A DNA stretch of 15,634 nucleotides from Kiritimatiellia bacterium (GTDB lineage: Bacteria > Verrucomicrobiota > Kiritimatiellia > SLAD01): positions 1 to 15,634 of the forward strand of contig SLLF01000034.1 in the NCBI GenBank assembly GCA_007134175.1. Direction: 5' to 3'. Made by a program: the position numbers and the translations under genes. The number at the start of each line of letters is the position of its first letter. The stretch's first letter is position 1. Below the pieces are notes generated by a model that did no database searches, was not told the origin of the DNA, and saw only the letters and a program-made list of their open reading frames with translations. Positions 1 through 9,823 of this stretch are shown here, piece by piece.

Positions 1-585
1 ATGATTGCGCGCGTCCTGGAAAAAAAGAGCGCAACAGCGGACACCCACGGGGCCGCGGCGTTGGCGGTGGAGGCGCGGCGCATCACGCAGCTGGCCGATA
101 CCGCCTTGCGCCAAGTAAAGAGTATTTGCCATGGTTTATATCCGGTTGAATTGGAACGTAACGGGCTGGCGGTGGTATTGCAGCAGTTGGCAGACCAGCA
201 AGAGACGTTGTTTGGTGTGCGCTGTCTCTTTCAAACGAATGCGGAGGCGGACATGACGCCAGATCCTGCTGTCGCGGTGCAGCTTTACCGTATTGCCCAG
301 GAAGCGGTTTCCAACGCCATCAAGCATGCCGAGCCATCGTTGATTGAGATTCAACTGGAATGGACTACGGACCTGTGCACCTTGGCGGTGCGCGACAATG
401 GCTGCGGACTCGTATTGACTTCGGCCAAACCGACCGGCCTAGGCTTGGCAATCATGCGCTACCGTGCCAATATGGTGAATACGGAATTGGAAATTGACTC
501 CGATCCCGGCACAGGCACAACCGTACGCTGCGCCGTACCGATGCGCGCGCAGCCAACAGGAGAATCGACGAATGGCGGCTATTGA
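1..585 (+). CDS. NarL-type sensor histidine kinase, C-terminal part (5' cut by window edge)
   Basis: This is the C-terminal 194 residues of a sensor kinase of the HisKA_3/HATPase_c type, which autophosphorylates and passes phosphate to a LuxR-type regulator. The end of the dimerisation helix is visible around residues 38-62 (CHGLYPVELERNGLA, like the LRP-x-LDxLGL motif of the family). The ATP-binding N box follows at 101-110 (EAVSNAIKHA), the G1 box at 132-136 (DNGCG) and the G2 box at 146-149 (GLGL), with a final GTGTTV strand. The phosphoacceptor histidine should lie upstream of residue 1. The ATG at position 1 is therefore probably internal and the gene continues to the left. The stop overlaps the response-regulator start by 14 bp, typical of a paired two-component operon. 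The input signal cannot be judged because the sensor domain is outside the window. Confidence 0.9.
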   Translation: MIARVLEKKSATADTHGAAALAVEARRITQLADTALRQVKSICHGLYPVELERNGLAVVLQQLADQQETLFGVRCLFQTNAEADMTPDPAVAVQLYRIAQEAVSNAIKHAEPSLIEIQLEWTTDLCTLAVRDNGCGLVLTSAKPTGLGLAIMRYRANMVNTELEIDSDPGTGTTVRCAVPMRAQPTGESTNGGY

Positions 586-1258
586 CCAGCAAAAGAATAC
601 GCGCAAGGCGGTACTGATTATTGATGACCACCCGATCGTGCGCCAGGGGTTGCGCGCGTTGATTGAACAAGAGGAGGACTTGACCGTTTCCGGCGAAGCC
701 GGGAATTCCGCCGAGGCCCTCGACCAACTGGCCACCACCACACCCGATTTGCTGCTGGTCGACATCTCCATGAAGGGACCCGATGGGCTGGAATTAACCA
801 AGTCCGTTCGTTCCCTCAAACCCGATTTGCCAATCCTGATAGTTTCCATGCACGATGAAAACCTCTATGCCGAGCGCGTGTTACGGGCCGGCGCCAATGG
901 TTACATTATGAAAGAGGAAGTGGCGCAGAACATGATCGAGGCGGTCCGCAAGGTCCTGGCCGGCGATATCTACATTAGCGACCGCATGCGCCAGCGCATC
1001 CTGCGCGGCGTGGCTGGGCAGCGCCAACAACCCACCTCCTTCTCTGTCGAGCGACTCAGCGACCGCGAACTGGAAGTGTTCCGCTTGATCGGCCAAGGTC
1101 GCAGCACGCGCCAGATTGCGGAGGAGCTTCATCTGAGTGTCAAGACGATTGAGACCTATCGGGCGCACATTAAGGAAAAACTGCACCTGGCCAACGCCAA
1201 CGAGCTGGTACGCCAAGCCGTGCAGTGGTACGAACGCCTGAGCCCGTCTGAATCCTGA
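572..1258 (+). CDS. Response regulator, NarL/FixJ (LuxR HTH) family
   Basis: A 228-residue DNA-binding response regulator. The receiver domain (about 13-130) has the acidic pair D18/D19, the phosphoacceptor D64 (LLLVDISM), S92 (VSMHDE) at the conserved Thr/Ser position and K114 (YIMKEE). The C-terminal LuxR-type helix-turn-helix (about 160-220) is complete: LSDRELEVFRLIGQG, then RQIAEELHLSVKTIETY. The start at 572 is chosen because AGGAG at 558-562 lies 9 bases upstream and the protein then begins just before the receiver fold. A start at 494 would add residues unlike the family and overlap the kinase by 92 bp. The partner is the kinase immediately upstream. The close downstream transporter suggests, but does not prove, that it is a target or belongs to the same sensory unit. 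Confidence 0.95.
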   Translation: MAAIDQQKNTRKAVLIIDDHPIVRQGLRALIEQEEDLTVSGEAGNSAEALDQLATTTPDLLLVDISMKGPDGLELTKSVRSLKPDLPILIVSMHDENLYAERVLRAGANGYIMKEEVAQNMIEAVRKVLAGDIYISDRMRQRILRGVAGQRQQPTSFSVERLSDRELEVFRLIGQGRSTRQIAEELHLSVKTIETYRAHIKEKLHLANANELVRQAVQWYERLSPSES

Positions 1259-1291
1259 CCGGTGTCCATCAGGTACGCGGTAACTGATGCT

Positions 1292-2461
1292 ATGAAGCGA
1301 TACGTTGTCTTGCTGGCATCCGTGGTGATGCAACTGGCACTGGGCGGGGTATATGCGTGGAGTGCCTTTGTCCCCGCCCTGCAAGCCGGCTACGACCTGA
1401 AGAGCTGGCAAGGGGGAGCCATTTTTGGGGTGACGATTCTGGTCTTTACGGTGGCTTTATTTTTTGCCGGTCCCTACCTGGACCGAGTTGGCCCCCGGCG
1501 CATGGCCATCGCCGGAGGGCTGTTCTATGCAGCAGGCTACGCGCTGGCGGGTTTCTCGACGGGCCACTGGATCTGGCTGCTGCTTGGCATTGGGGTCGGC
1601 TCGGGCATCGGCATCGGCTTGGGCTATGTCTGCCCCCTGGCCACCTGCGTGCGCTGGTTTCCGCGTCAGAAGGGCTTGGTTACGGGTATTGCCGTAGCCG
1701 GTTTTGGTGGCGGGGCCCTACTGCTGGCGGAGGTGGTGGCGCGTGCACTCGCTGCCGGCTATTCGCCTTTGACTATCTTTCGTGTCATCAGCTTGTTGTT
1801 GGGCGGACTGATCGTACTCTGCGCCTCGGCTCTTTCCTTCCCTTTCGCTGCCGGTGGAGGTGCAGCCACGGATATCCACCTTTCCCCCAAAGCCTATCTG
1901 CGCGACACACGCTTCTGGCGCATGGTTGCGGGTATTTTCGGCGGGACATTCGGCGGGCTGTTGGTAGTCGGACACTTGGTCCCGATCGCGTTGGATGCCG
2001 GGCTAAACGCGGAACAAGCCGCCTGGGCCGTCGGCGCCTTCGCCGTCGGCAACGCGCTGGGCCGCCTGGTCTGGGGATGGTGGCATGACCACTTTGGTCA
2101 CCGTCTCCTGCCCGTCAGCATGTTCTTTTTAGCCGGCGCGTTGCTGGCACTGCGCTATGTGCCGGGCATTTATGGGTTTATCCTGGTGGCGTTTGCCGCC
2201 GGATTCGGGTTCGGGGCCTGCTTTGTCGTGTACGCGGCCGAGGTTGCCTCGCGCTACGGAAACCGTGCCGTGGCAGTGGTCTATCCGAGAATATTCCTGG
2301 CCTACGGGGTGGCCGGGGTCGCCGGCCCGCCGCTGGGCGGCTGGCTATACGACGCAACGGGCGGGTACGCCGCACCCGTTCTTCTCGCCGGCCTGATGGC
2401 CCTGCTGGGTGCCATGGCCCAATACGGCGGGCACGATCTCCGTGCACGAGTGAAGGGTTGA
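1292..2461 (+). CDS. MFS transporter, OFA (oxalate/formate antiporter-like) family
   Basis: A 389-residue inner-membrane major facilitator with about 12 hydrophobic segments. The N-terminus (VVMQLALGGVYAWSAF), the stretch GLGYVCPLATCVRWFP and the following KGLVTGIAVAGFGGGA are hallmarks of the OFA family, which moves small carboxylates such as oxalate, formate or lactate. The substrate here is unknown. MFS motif A-like loops are present after TM2 (LDRVGPRR) and after TM8 (WGWWHDHFGHR). The ATG at 1292 is preferred because it places the first membrane helix at the usual distance. A GTG at 1262, three bases after the regulator stop, is an alternative giving 399 residues. Neither has a clear ribosome-binding site, so translation may be coupled to the upstream gene. 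It looks co-transcribed with the two-component pair. Confidence 0.88.
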   Translation: MKRYVVLLASVVMQLALGGVYAWSAFVPALQAGYDLKSWQGGAIFGVTILVFTVALFFAGPYLDRVGPRRMAIAGGLFYAAGYALAGFSTGHWIWLLLGIGVGSGIGIGLGYVCPLATCVRWFPRQKGLVTGIAVAGFGGGALLLAEVVARALAAGYSPLTIFRVISLLLGGLIVLCASALSFPFAAGGGAATDIHLSPKAYLRDTRFWRMVAGIFGGTFGGLLVVGHLVPIALDAGLNAEQAAWAVGAFAVGNALGRLVWGWWHDHFGHRLLPVSMFFLAGALLALRYVPGIYGFILVAFAAGFGFGACFVVYAAEVASRYGNRAVAVVYPRIFLAYGVAGVAGPPLGGWLYDATGGYAAPVLLAGLMALLGAMAQYGGHDLRARVKG

Positions 2462-2505
2462 GAGCATGGGTGCAGGGGGACAGGCCCCGTCGCGTAACTC
2501 GTTGA

Positions 2506-2522
2506 TTTCCAACGATTGGAAA
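2506..2522. repeat. Short palindrome TTTCCAA-CGA-TTGGAAA
   Basis: A perfect 7-bp inverted repeat with a 3-base centre. It extends to GAT/ATC on both sides if one extra A is bulged on the right (2504-2525). It is 13 bp from a second palindrome sharing the TTCCA/TGGAA core, so the two look like units of one repetitive intergenic element. Confidence 0.75.
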
Positions 2523-2535
2523 ATCGCTACCCGAA

Positions 2536-2556
2536 GTGTTCCAAGGGCTGGAACAC
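2536..2556. repeat. Short palindrome GTGTTCCA-AGGGC-TGGAACAC
   Basis: A perfect 8-bp inverted repeat with a 5-base loop. It shares the TTCCA/TGGAA core with the palindrome at 2506-2522. No T-tract follows on either strand, so it is unlikely to be a classical terminator. Confidence 0.75.
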
Positions 2557-2607
2557 CCGATTGAGATACCAACTCGTCTCTGTCCCTCATCGCACGATTT
2601 GTGTACC

Positions 2608-2635
2608 TGTCCCTGTTCCCCTTGTCCCTGTTCCC
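2608..2635. repeat. Tandem 13-bp repeat TGTCCCTGTTCCC (x2)
   Basis: Identical 13-base copies occur at 2608-2620 and 2623-2635. Related TGTCCC units lie at 2581-2586 and 2651-2656. The first copy also pairs with GGGACAGG at 2477-2484 as a distant inverted repeat, so the array may be the edge of a small repetitive element. No transposase is encoded nearby. Confidence 0.65.
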
Positions 2636-2656
2636 TAAACTCAACCTCTCTGTCCC

Positions 2657-2675
2657 CATGGCGCTCCATGGCGCT
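2657..2675. repeat. Duplicated CATGGCGCT
   Basis: Two identical 9-base copies lie at 2657-2665 and 2667-2675, separated by one base. Their function is unknown. They abut the GTCCC repeat array. Confidence 0.55.
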
Positions 2676-2836
2676 TGGGTCACAGCGTACGCCGTGATTA
2701 ACGCGGACTGGAACCTGTTGCTCATTCCCGCACTCGTTATCATCGCATGGTCACTCGTCTCGGGGGTGAGCAACACGTTTGGATGAAGGCATGCCGCGGG
2801 GGTAAGGGGGTCCGGATTTCGGTTAGAATTGCGGGC

Positions 2837-2877
2837 TAAAAAGAAGCGGCCCCCACCGCACGAGGCGGTGGAGGCCG
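2837..2877 (-). terminator. Rho-independent terminator of ppdK
   Basis: Read on the minus strand, a hairpin with stem CGGCC-x-CCACCGC paired to GCGGTGG-x-GGCCG spans 2847-2877. It has 12 pairs, one central C/A mismatch and a 5-base loop, and is followed directly by CTTCTTTTTA. It begins 28 bp after the ppdK stop. On the plus strand no T-tract follows, so it serves the minus-strand gene only. Confidence 0.8.
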
Positions 2878-2904
2878 GAATGGAATGGGAATGGGATTAG
2901 GTCG

Positions 2905-5670
<2,766 letters not shown>

Positions 5671-5675
5671 TATTT

Positions 5676-5683
5676 CTTCTCCT
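5676..5683 (-). promoter_or_regulatory. Shine-Dalgarno of ppdK (AGGAGAAG)
   Basis: The strong purine block AGGAG lies 8 bases before the ATG at 5670 and 11 before the ATG at 5667. It settles the start against the upstream in-frame ATG at 5736. Confidence 0.8.
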
Positions 5684-5818
5684 GTTACCCTTGATTCATT
5701 CGTCCAGCTGATTGTTTTACTTTGTTCACCGCTCACGCGCCTATACGGTCATAAGGCATACACCACCGCACAAGCTAATGGGGTACGGGGAACACAGACG
5801 CCTACGCAAACGGCGCAC

Positions 5819-5846
5819 ACCATAGCAAAAACCCCGTCACTGTCAA
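5819..5846 (-). promoter_or_regulatory. Sigma70-like promoter of ppdK
   Basis: On the minus strand a perfect -35 TTGACA (5846-5841) is followed by a 16-bp spacer and TATGGT (5824-5819). The TGC before TATGGT forms an extended -10. Transcription would begin near 5812, giving a leader of about 140 bases before the ppdK start. The -35 lies just downstream of the dnaN stop. Confidence 0.7.
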
Positions 5847-5857
5847 GCCACCGCGCC

Positions 5858-6952
5858 TCACGAAATGCGCATGGGCATGATGACATAGAGGAAGGGGACG
5901 TCGGCCTTGATGACGCCGGGGCTCAGTTCATCCGTGATTTCCATGAAGATTTCGTCGCTCTCCACCGCCCGCAACGGCTCCATCAGAAACTCGGGATTGA
6001 ACGCCACGGCAATGTCGTCACCGCTGTACTTGATGGCGACTGTTTCACGCGAGGTCCCGACCTCAGGGCTTTCTGTGATCAGTTCCAGTTTGTTTTTAAG
6101 GAAGTTCAGGCGCACCGACCGCGACTGGTCGGTGGTCATGAGCGCGGCGCGGCGCACAGCAGCCAATAGCGCCTCGCGCTCAATGGGTACGCGCTCCTCG
6201 CTGGACGCGGGAATCACCTGGCGAAAGTTCGGGTAGGTCCCTTCGATCAGGCGGGAAATCACCAGCATCCCGTCGAAATCAAAGGCGACCTGCTTCTGGG
6301 TGGCGACGATTTTCAGCGAGCCGCTTTCGCCCAGGGTGCGGATCAGCTCGTTGATTGTCTTGGACGGGACAATCAGGTCCAAGGCGGCCTCTTCGGGCAG
6401 CTCGATCTCCTGTTCGACCAGCGCCAGGCGGCGGCCGTCGGTGGCGACAACCATCAACTTGTCGTCCCGGAAACTAAGCAACGCCCCGTTAAGTACCTGC
6501 CGGGTTTCGTCGGTCGAGGCGGCGTAGTGCGTCTTCAGCAGCATGTCACGCAACTGGCTCTGCTCCAGGGTGTAGGTGTGGCCTTCGTCGAATTTAGGCA
6601 GCGGCGGGAAGTCATCCTCGGAAATACCGACCATATGGAAGTCTGACGAGCCGCTGGTGATGTGGGCCATATCGTCGTCGTCCGTCGCCAGCACGATTTC
6701 CGGGCCCGGCAGTTCGCGAAAGATACTAAAGGCGCGGCGCGCATTGAGCGTGATACCGCCTTCCTTGGCGACCTGCGCCTCGGCGCTCGAGCGTACGCTA
6801 ACCTCTAAGTCCGTGGCGGTAAACCAGAGGCGGCCTTGATCCGCGCGCAGTAGGATATTGGAAAGGATCGGCAAAGTGGTGCGCGGGTTAACAATCGCCT
6901 GCACTTTCTGCAAGCCGCTAATGATCGCGTCTTTTTGGATGGTTACTTTCAT
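5858..6952 (-). CDS. dnaN: DNA polymerase III sliding clamp, beta subunit
   Basis: The 364-residue sliding clamp encircles DNA as a dimer and tethers replicative polymerase. Three repeated clamp folds fill the length (about 1-120, 130-250, 250-364), which is the usual size. Recognisable stretches are the N-terminus (MKVTIQKDAIISGLQKV...TLPILSNILL), the middle motif LLKTHYAASTDETRQVLNG with ATDGRRLAL, and LIEGTYPNFRQVIP, ending in VIMPMRIS, close to the usual PMR-L ending. AGGAGA at 6961-6966 is 8-9 bases before the ATG. It is not next to dnaA or recF in this window. Instead it follows queA by 69 bp on the same strand and precedes ppdK, so the classical dnaA-dnaN-recF cluster is absent here. 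Confidence 0.97.
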   Translation of the reverse strand: MKVTIQKDAIISGLQKVQAIVNPRTTLPILSNILLRADQGRLWFTATDLEVSVRSSAEAQVAKEGGITLNARRAFSIFRELPGPEIVLATDDDDMAHITSGSSDFHMVGISEDDFPPLPKFDEGHTYTLEQSQLRDMLLKTHYAASTDETRQVLNGALLSFRDDKLMVVATDGRRLALVEQEIELPEEAALDLIVPSKTINELIRTLGESGSLKIVATQKQVAFDFDGMLVISRLIEGTYPNFRQVIPASSEERVPIEREALLAAVRRAALMTTDQSRSVRLNFLKNKLELITESPEVGTSRETVAIKYSGDDIAVAFNPEFLMEPLRAVESDEIFMEITDELSPGVIKADVPFLYVIMPMRIS

Positions 6953-7021
6953 CTGCAGTCTCTCCTGTTTGTCCGCCAGCTTAACGGATTTCCCCTTCCC
7001 GCCAAGTAAAAACTAGGGGGG

Positions 7022-8068
7022 TTAAACCAACAACATGGCGTCGCCATAGCTGTAGAACCGGTACCGCTCCGCCACGGCGACCCGGTAGGCCTCCAGCACC
7101 AGATCCATCCCGCCAAAGGCACAAACCATCATGATTAAGGTTGAACGAGGCAGGTGGAAATTGGTCATCATAACATCGACGGCCTGGAAGGTAAAGGGCG
7201 GATAGATATAGAGCGGGGACCGGCCGCTGCATTCGGTAATCGCGCCCTGTTCGCGCCAGACCGTCTCGAGGGTGCGCACGGTGGTGCTGCCGACCGCTAC
7301 CACCCGTCCCCCGGTGCGGTGCGTCTTCCGGAACAAGCGTGCGGCGGTGGCGGGCACGGTGTAGCGTTCGCCCTCCATCTCATGGGCTTCAACATCGTCC
7401 GCTACCACAGGCCGGAAGGTACCGGCTCCGACGTGCAGCGTGACGGCCGCGCGCCGCACACCCCGCTCTTCAAGGCGTTGCAGCAGGGCCGGGGTAAAGT
7501 GGAGGCCGGCCGTGGGCGCCGCTACGGCACCCGGCGACTGGGCATAGACCGTCTGATAGCGGTCACGGTCGGCGGCGACCTGTGTTGCATCGGTCGTCTT
7601 GCGCTGAATATAAGGAGGCAGGGGCGGCGTACCGATTTCCTCCAGTATCTCCAATACCGGTTTTTCGCATTCCAGACGGACGCGGGCTTTGCCCCGCTCC
7701 TCGTCGGCAAGCACCACCGCCTGCAACCGGCCGCCGGCAAAAAAGAGCCGGGTGCCGGGAAACGGCCGGCGCGCACTGCGCAACAATACCGTCCATTCGT
7801 GCGAAGCCACTTCCTCCAGCAATAGCATTTCCACTTGCCCGCCCGTACCGGCCTTGACCCCCATGATCCGGGCCGGAATCACCCGGGTGTCGTTGACCAT
7901 CAGCAGATCTTTCTCGCGCAGGAAATCGGGCAAGTCCCGCACCTGCGCGTGGGTGAAGGTGCCAAGCGCACGGTCGACAACCATTAAGCGGGCTCGATCC
8001 CGTTCCAAGGCCGGTTGCTGGGCGATCAACTCTGGCGGCAGCACATAGTCGAATTGGTCCGTACGCAT
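7022..8068 (-). CDS. queA: S-adenosylmethionine:tRNA ribosyltransferase-isomerase
   Basis: The 348-residue QueA transfers and isomerises the ribosyl group of SAM onto preQ1-modified tRNA to make epoxyqueuosine, the penultimate step of queuosine synthesis (EC 2.4.99.17). Family signatures run in order: DYVLPPELIAQQP (7-19), MVNDTRVIPAR (57-67), PTAGLHFT (185-192), TLHVGAGTFRPV (210-221), HEMEGERY (229-236), AVGSTTVRTLE (258-268), TNFHLPRSTL (302-311) and the C-terminal YSYGDAML. Length matches the family. Only three bases separate it from the upstream exporter stop, and an AAGG lies 8 bases before the ATG inside that region, so it is co-translated with the exporter. No other queuosine genes (tgt, queC/D/E/G) are in the window. 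Confidence 0.97.
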   Translation of the reverse strand: MRTDQFDYVLPPELIAQQPALERDRARLMVVDRALGTFTHAQVRDLPDFLREKDLLMVNDTRVIPARIMGVKAGTGGQVEMLLLEEVASHEWTVLLRSARRPFPGTRLFFAGGRLQAVVLADEERGKARVRLECEKPVLEILEEIGTPPLPPYIQRKTTDATQVAADRDRYQTVYAQSPGAVAAPTAGLHFTPALLQRLEERGVRRAAVTLHVGAGTFRPVVADDVEAHEMEGERYTVPATAARLFRKTHRTGGRVVAVGSTTVRTLETVWREQGAITECSGRSPLYIYPPFTFQAVDVMMTNFHLPRSTLIMMVCAFGGMDLVLEAYRVAVAERYRFYSYGDAMLLV

Positions 8069-8071
8069 GGA

Positions 8072-9814
8072 TTAGACCTTAAATTGCAAATCATACAAAT
8101 AGCGATATAGCCCGCCACGCTCCAGCAGTTCCGCGTGTGCCCCCATCTCCACAACCCGCCCTTTGTCCAAGACGACAATACGATGGGCATGCTGAATGGT
8201 CGAGAGCCGGTGGGCAATGGCAAAGACGGTGCGGTCGTTCATCAGCTCGTCAAGCGCAGCCTGCACCAATCGCTCGGATTCTGTGTCCAGGGCGCTGGTA
8301 GCCTCGTCCAGGATCATGACGGGGGGATTGCGCAAGATGGCCCGGGCAATGGCCAGCCGCTGGCATTGTCCGCCCGAGAGCCGCACCCCGCGGTCGCCGA
8401 CCACCGTGTCATAGCCCTCCGGCAAGGCCGCGATGAAATCGTGGGCATGCGCCCGGCGGGCAGCCGCTTCGATCACCGTTTGATCCGCATCCTGCCGCCC
8501 GTACGCAATGTTGCGGGCAATGGTGTCGTTGAACAGGAACGTGTCCTGGGTCACCAGCCCGATCTGCTGCCGCAGCGAAGCCAGCGTGTACTCGCGGATA
8601 TCCTGACCATTGATACGGATGACGCCGGTGGTCGGATCGAAGAATCGCGGCAGCAGACTGACCAGCGTCGTCTTGCCGGAACCCGAGTGCCCGACAAACG
8701 CAATACACTCCCCCGGCTTGACGGTGAACGAGATGTCCTGCAGCACCGGTTCGGTGTCGTATTGGAAACCAACCGCCTCAAACGCAATGCACTCGATCGG
8801 TCCGGTCAACGGTTGTGCCCCCGGCTGGTCTTGAACGGTAACGTGCTCATCCAACACCTCAAAAATACGTTCGGCCGCCGCCGTGCTTTGCTGCACCGCC
8901 AAGTGGACCCGGCTCAGTTTCTTGACGGGGTCGTACAGGGCGACCATGGCCAGTCCGAAGGTGAAGAACGTTTCCATCGCCATGCCGGTCAGGTGCGCGT
9001 AGACCAGGATTAGCGAAATGCCGACGATCGATATTTCCACGATGATCGGCTCGATCGCCGAGCGGGCCCGCGCCACTTTTATCAAGCGCTTGAACACCGC
9101 CTCGCCGCCTTGCCGGAAGCGGGCGCGCTCGTACGGTTCCATGCCGAACGCCTTAACGACCCGGACCCCGGCAATGCTTTCCTGCAATATCGTAACAATC
9201 TCCGCCAAGTGCGACTGGGCCCGACGGGCATTACGACGAACCCGCTTGCCGAACTGGATCACCGGAATGATACAGACCGGGAACACCACCAAACTCAAAA
9301 AGGCCAGGACCGGATCGAGCCAGATCACCACGCCAAGCAGAAAGATCAGGACAAACGGCTGCCGGACCAGATCGCCCAGCACCGTTGAGACCGCGCGCTC
9401 GACCATCATGGTGTCGTTGGCCGCGCGCGAAATCAGTTCGCCGGCCTTGCTGCTGCTGAAATAGTAGACCGATAATTCCTGCAAGCGGTCGAACAGGGCC
9501 ACGCGCAGATCCAGCACCACCCGGTGGCCGACCCACTTGATGTAGTACATGCTGAGAAAGAACCCGATCCCGCGCACCAAGCCGAAGATGGGTAACAGCA
9601 CCGCCACCCCCAGAATGGCCGACAACCCGAGGGTATCGGGATCGAACAGTTCAGCCAGCGTACGCTGCAACGCCGGCAGGATACCGGCCGTGGAGCCAGC
9701 AAAGACAATGCCGCAGATGATGCCGATAGTCAGGCGCGTTTTGTACGGTTTCACATAGGCCAGCAACCGCGCGTAGATAGCCCATTCGGGCGTCTGCCAG
9801 AATCGTCTGCTCAT
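8072..9814 (-). CDS. MsbA-like ABC exporter (fused membrane domain and ATPase)
   Basis: A 580-residue half-transporter of the MsbA/MdlB type, working as a homodimer in the inner membrane. The membrane domain occupies about 1-310, with hydrophobic helices near 25-48, 66-92, 150-166, 168-188 and 255-275, and the coupling stretch ISRAANDTMMVERAV. The ATPase domain has Walker A GHSGSGKT (375-382), Q-loop near Q423, signature LSGGQCQR (479-486), Walker B VMILDE (499-504) and H-loop H535. The signature has Cys where most family members have Arg or Gln. Lipid A or another envelope lipid is the likely cargo by homology, but drug export cannot be excluded. GAGG inside the trxB stop region serves as ribosome-binding site. 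It is tightly linked to trxB (9 bp) and queA (3 bp). Confidence 0.92.
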   Translation of the reverse strand: MSRRFWQTPEWAIYARLLAYVKPYKTRLTIGIICGIVFAGSTAGILPALQRTLAELFDPDTLGLSAILGVAVLLPIFGLVRGIGFFLSMYYIKWVGHRVVLDLRVALFDRLQELSVYYFSSSKAGELISRAANDTMMVERAVSTVLGDLVRQPFVLIFLLGVVIWLDPVLAFLSLVVFPVCIIPVIQFGKRVRRNARRAQSHLAEIVTILQESIAGVRVVKAFGMEPYERARFRQGGEAVFKRLIKVARARSAIEPIIVEISIVGISLILVYAHLTGMAMETFFTFGLAMVALYDPVKKLSRVHLAVQQSTAAAERIFEVLDEHVTVQDQPGAQPLTGPIECIAFEAVGFQYDTEPVLQDISFTVKPGECIAFVGHSGSGKTTLVSLLPRFFDPTTGVIRINGQDIREYTLASLRQQIGLVTQDTFLFNDTIARNIAYGRQDADQTVIEAAARRAHAHDFIAALPEGYDTVVGDRGVRLSGGQCQRLAIARAILRNPPVMILDEATSALDTESERLVQAALDELMNDRTVFAIAHRLSTIQHAHRIVVLDKGRVVEMGAHAELLERGGLYRYLYDLQFKV

Positions 9815-9823
9815 CGTGTCGCC

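Larger units (their letters stand above)
2462..2904. other. 443-bp convergent intergenic region with palindromes and short repeats
   Basis: This gap lies between the 3' ends of the transporter and ppdK. I see no convincing gene in it. It holds two adjacent perfect-stem palindromes (2506-2522, 2536-2556), several GTCCC-containing direct repeats (2581-2657), an 8-bp inverted pair GGGACAGG/CCTGTCCC (2477-2484 with 2606-2613), a duplicated CATGGCGCT (2657-2675) and the ppdK terminator (2837-2877). A 61-codon reading frame at 2601-2786 ends in a hydrophobic stretch but starts in the repeat array and has no ribosome-binding site, so I do not call it. Confidence 0.7.

Noticed and set aside
2601..2786. 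61-codon plus-strand frame with a hydrophobic C-terminus
   Set aside because: It begins inside the GTCCC repeat array, has no ribosome-binding site and its first half is the translated repeat. A real small membrane protein cannot be fully excluded.
5671..5736. Upstream start for ppdK at 5736 adding 22 residues
   Set aside because: A strong AGGAGAAG lies inside this extension and points to the ATG at 5670; the added residues are not family-like.
8135..9013. 292-codon plus-strand frame opposite the ABC exporter
   Set aside because: Antisense shadow of the ATPase domain, which has all catalytic motifs on the minus strand.
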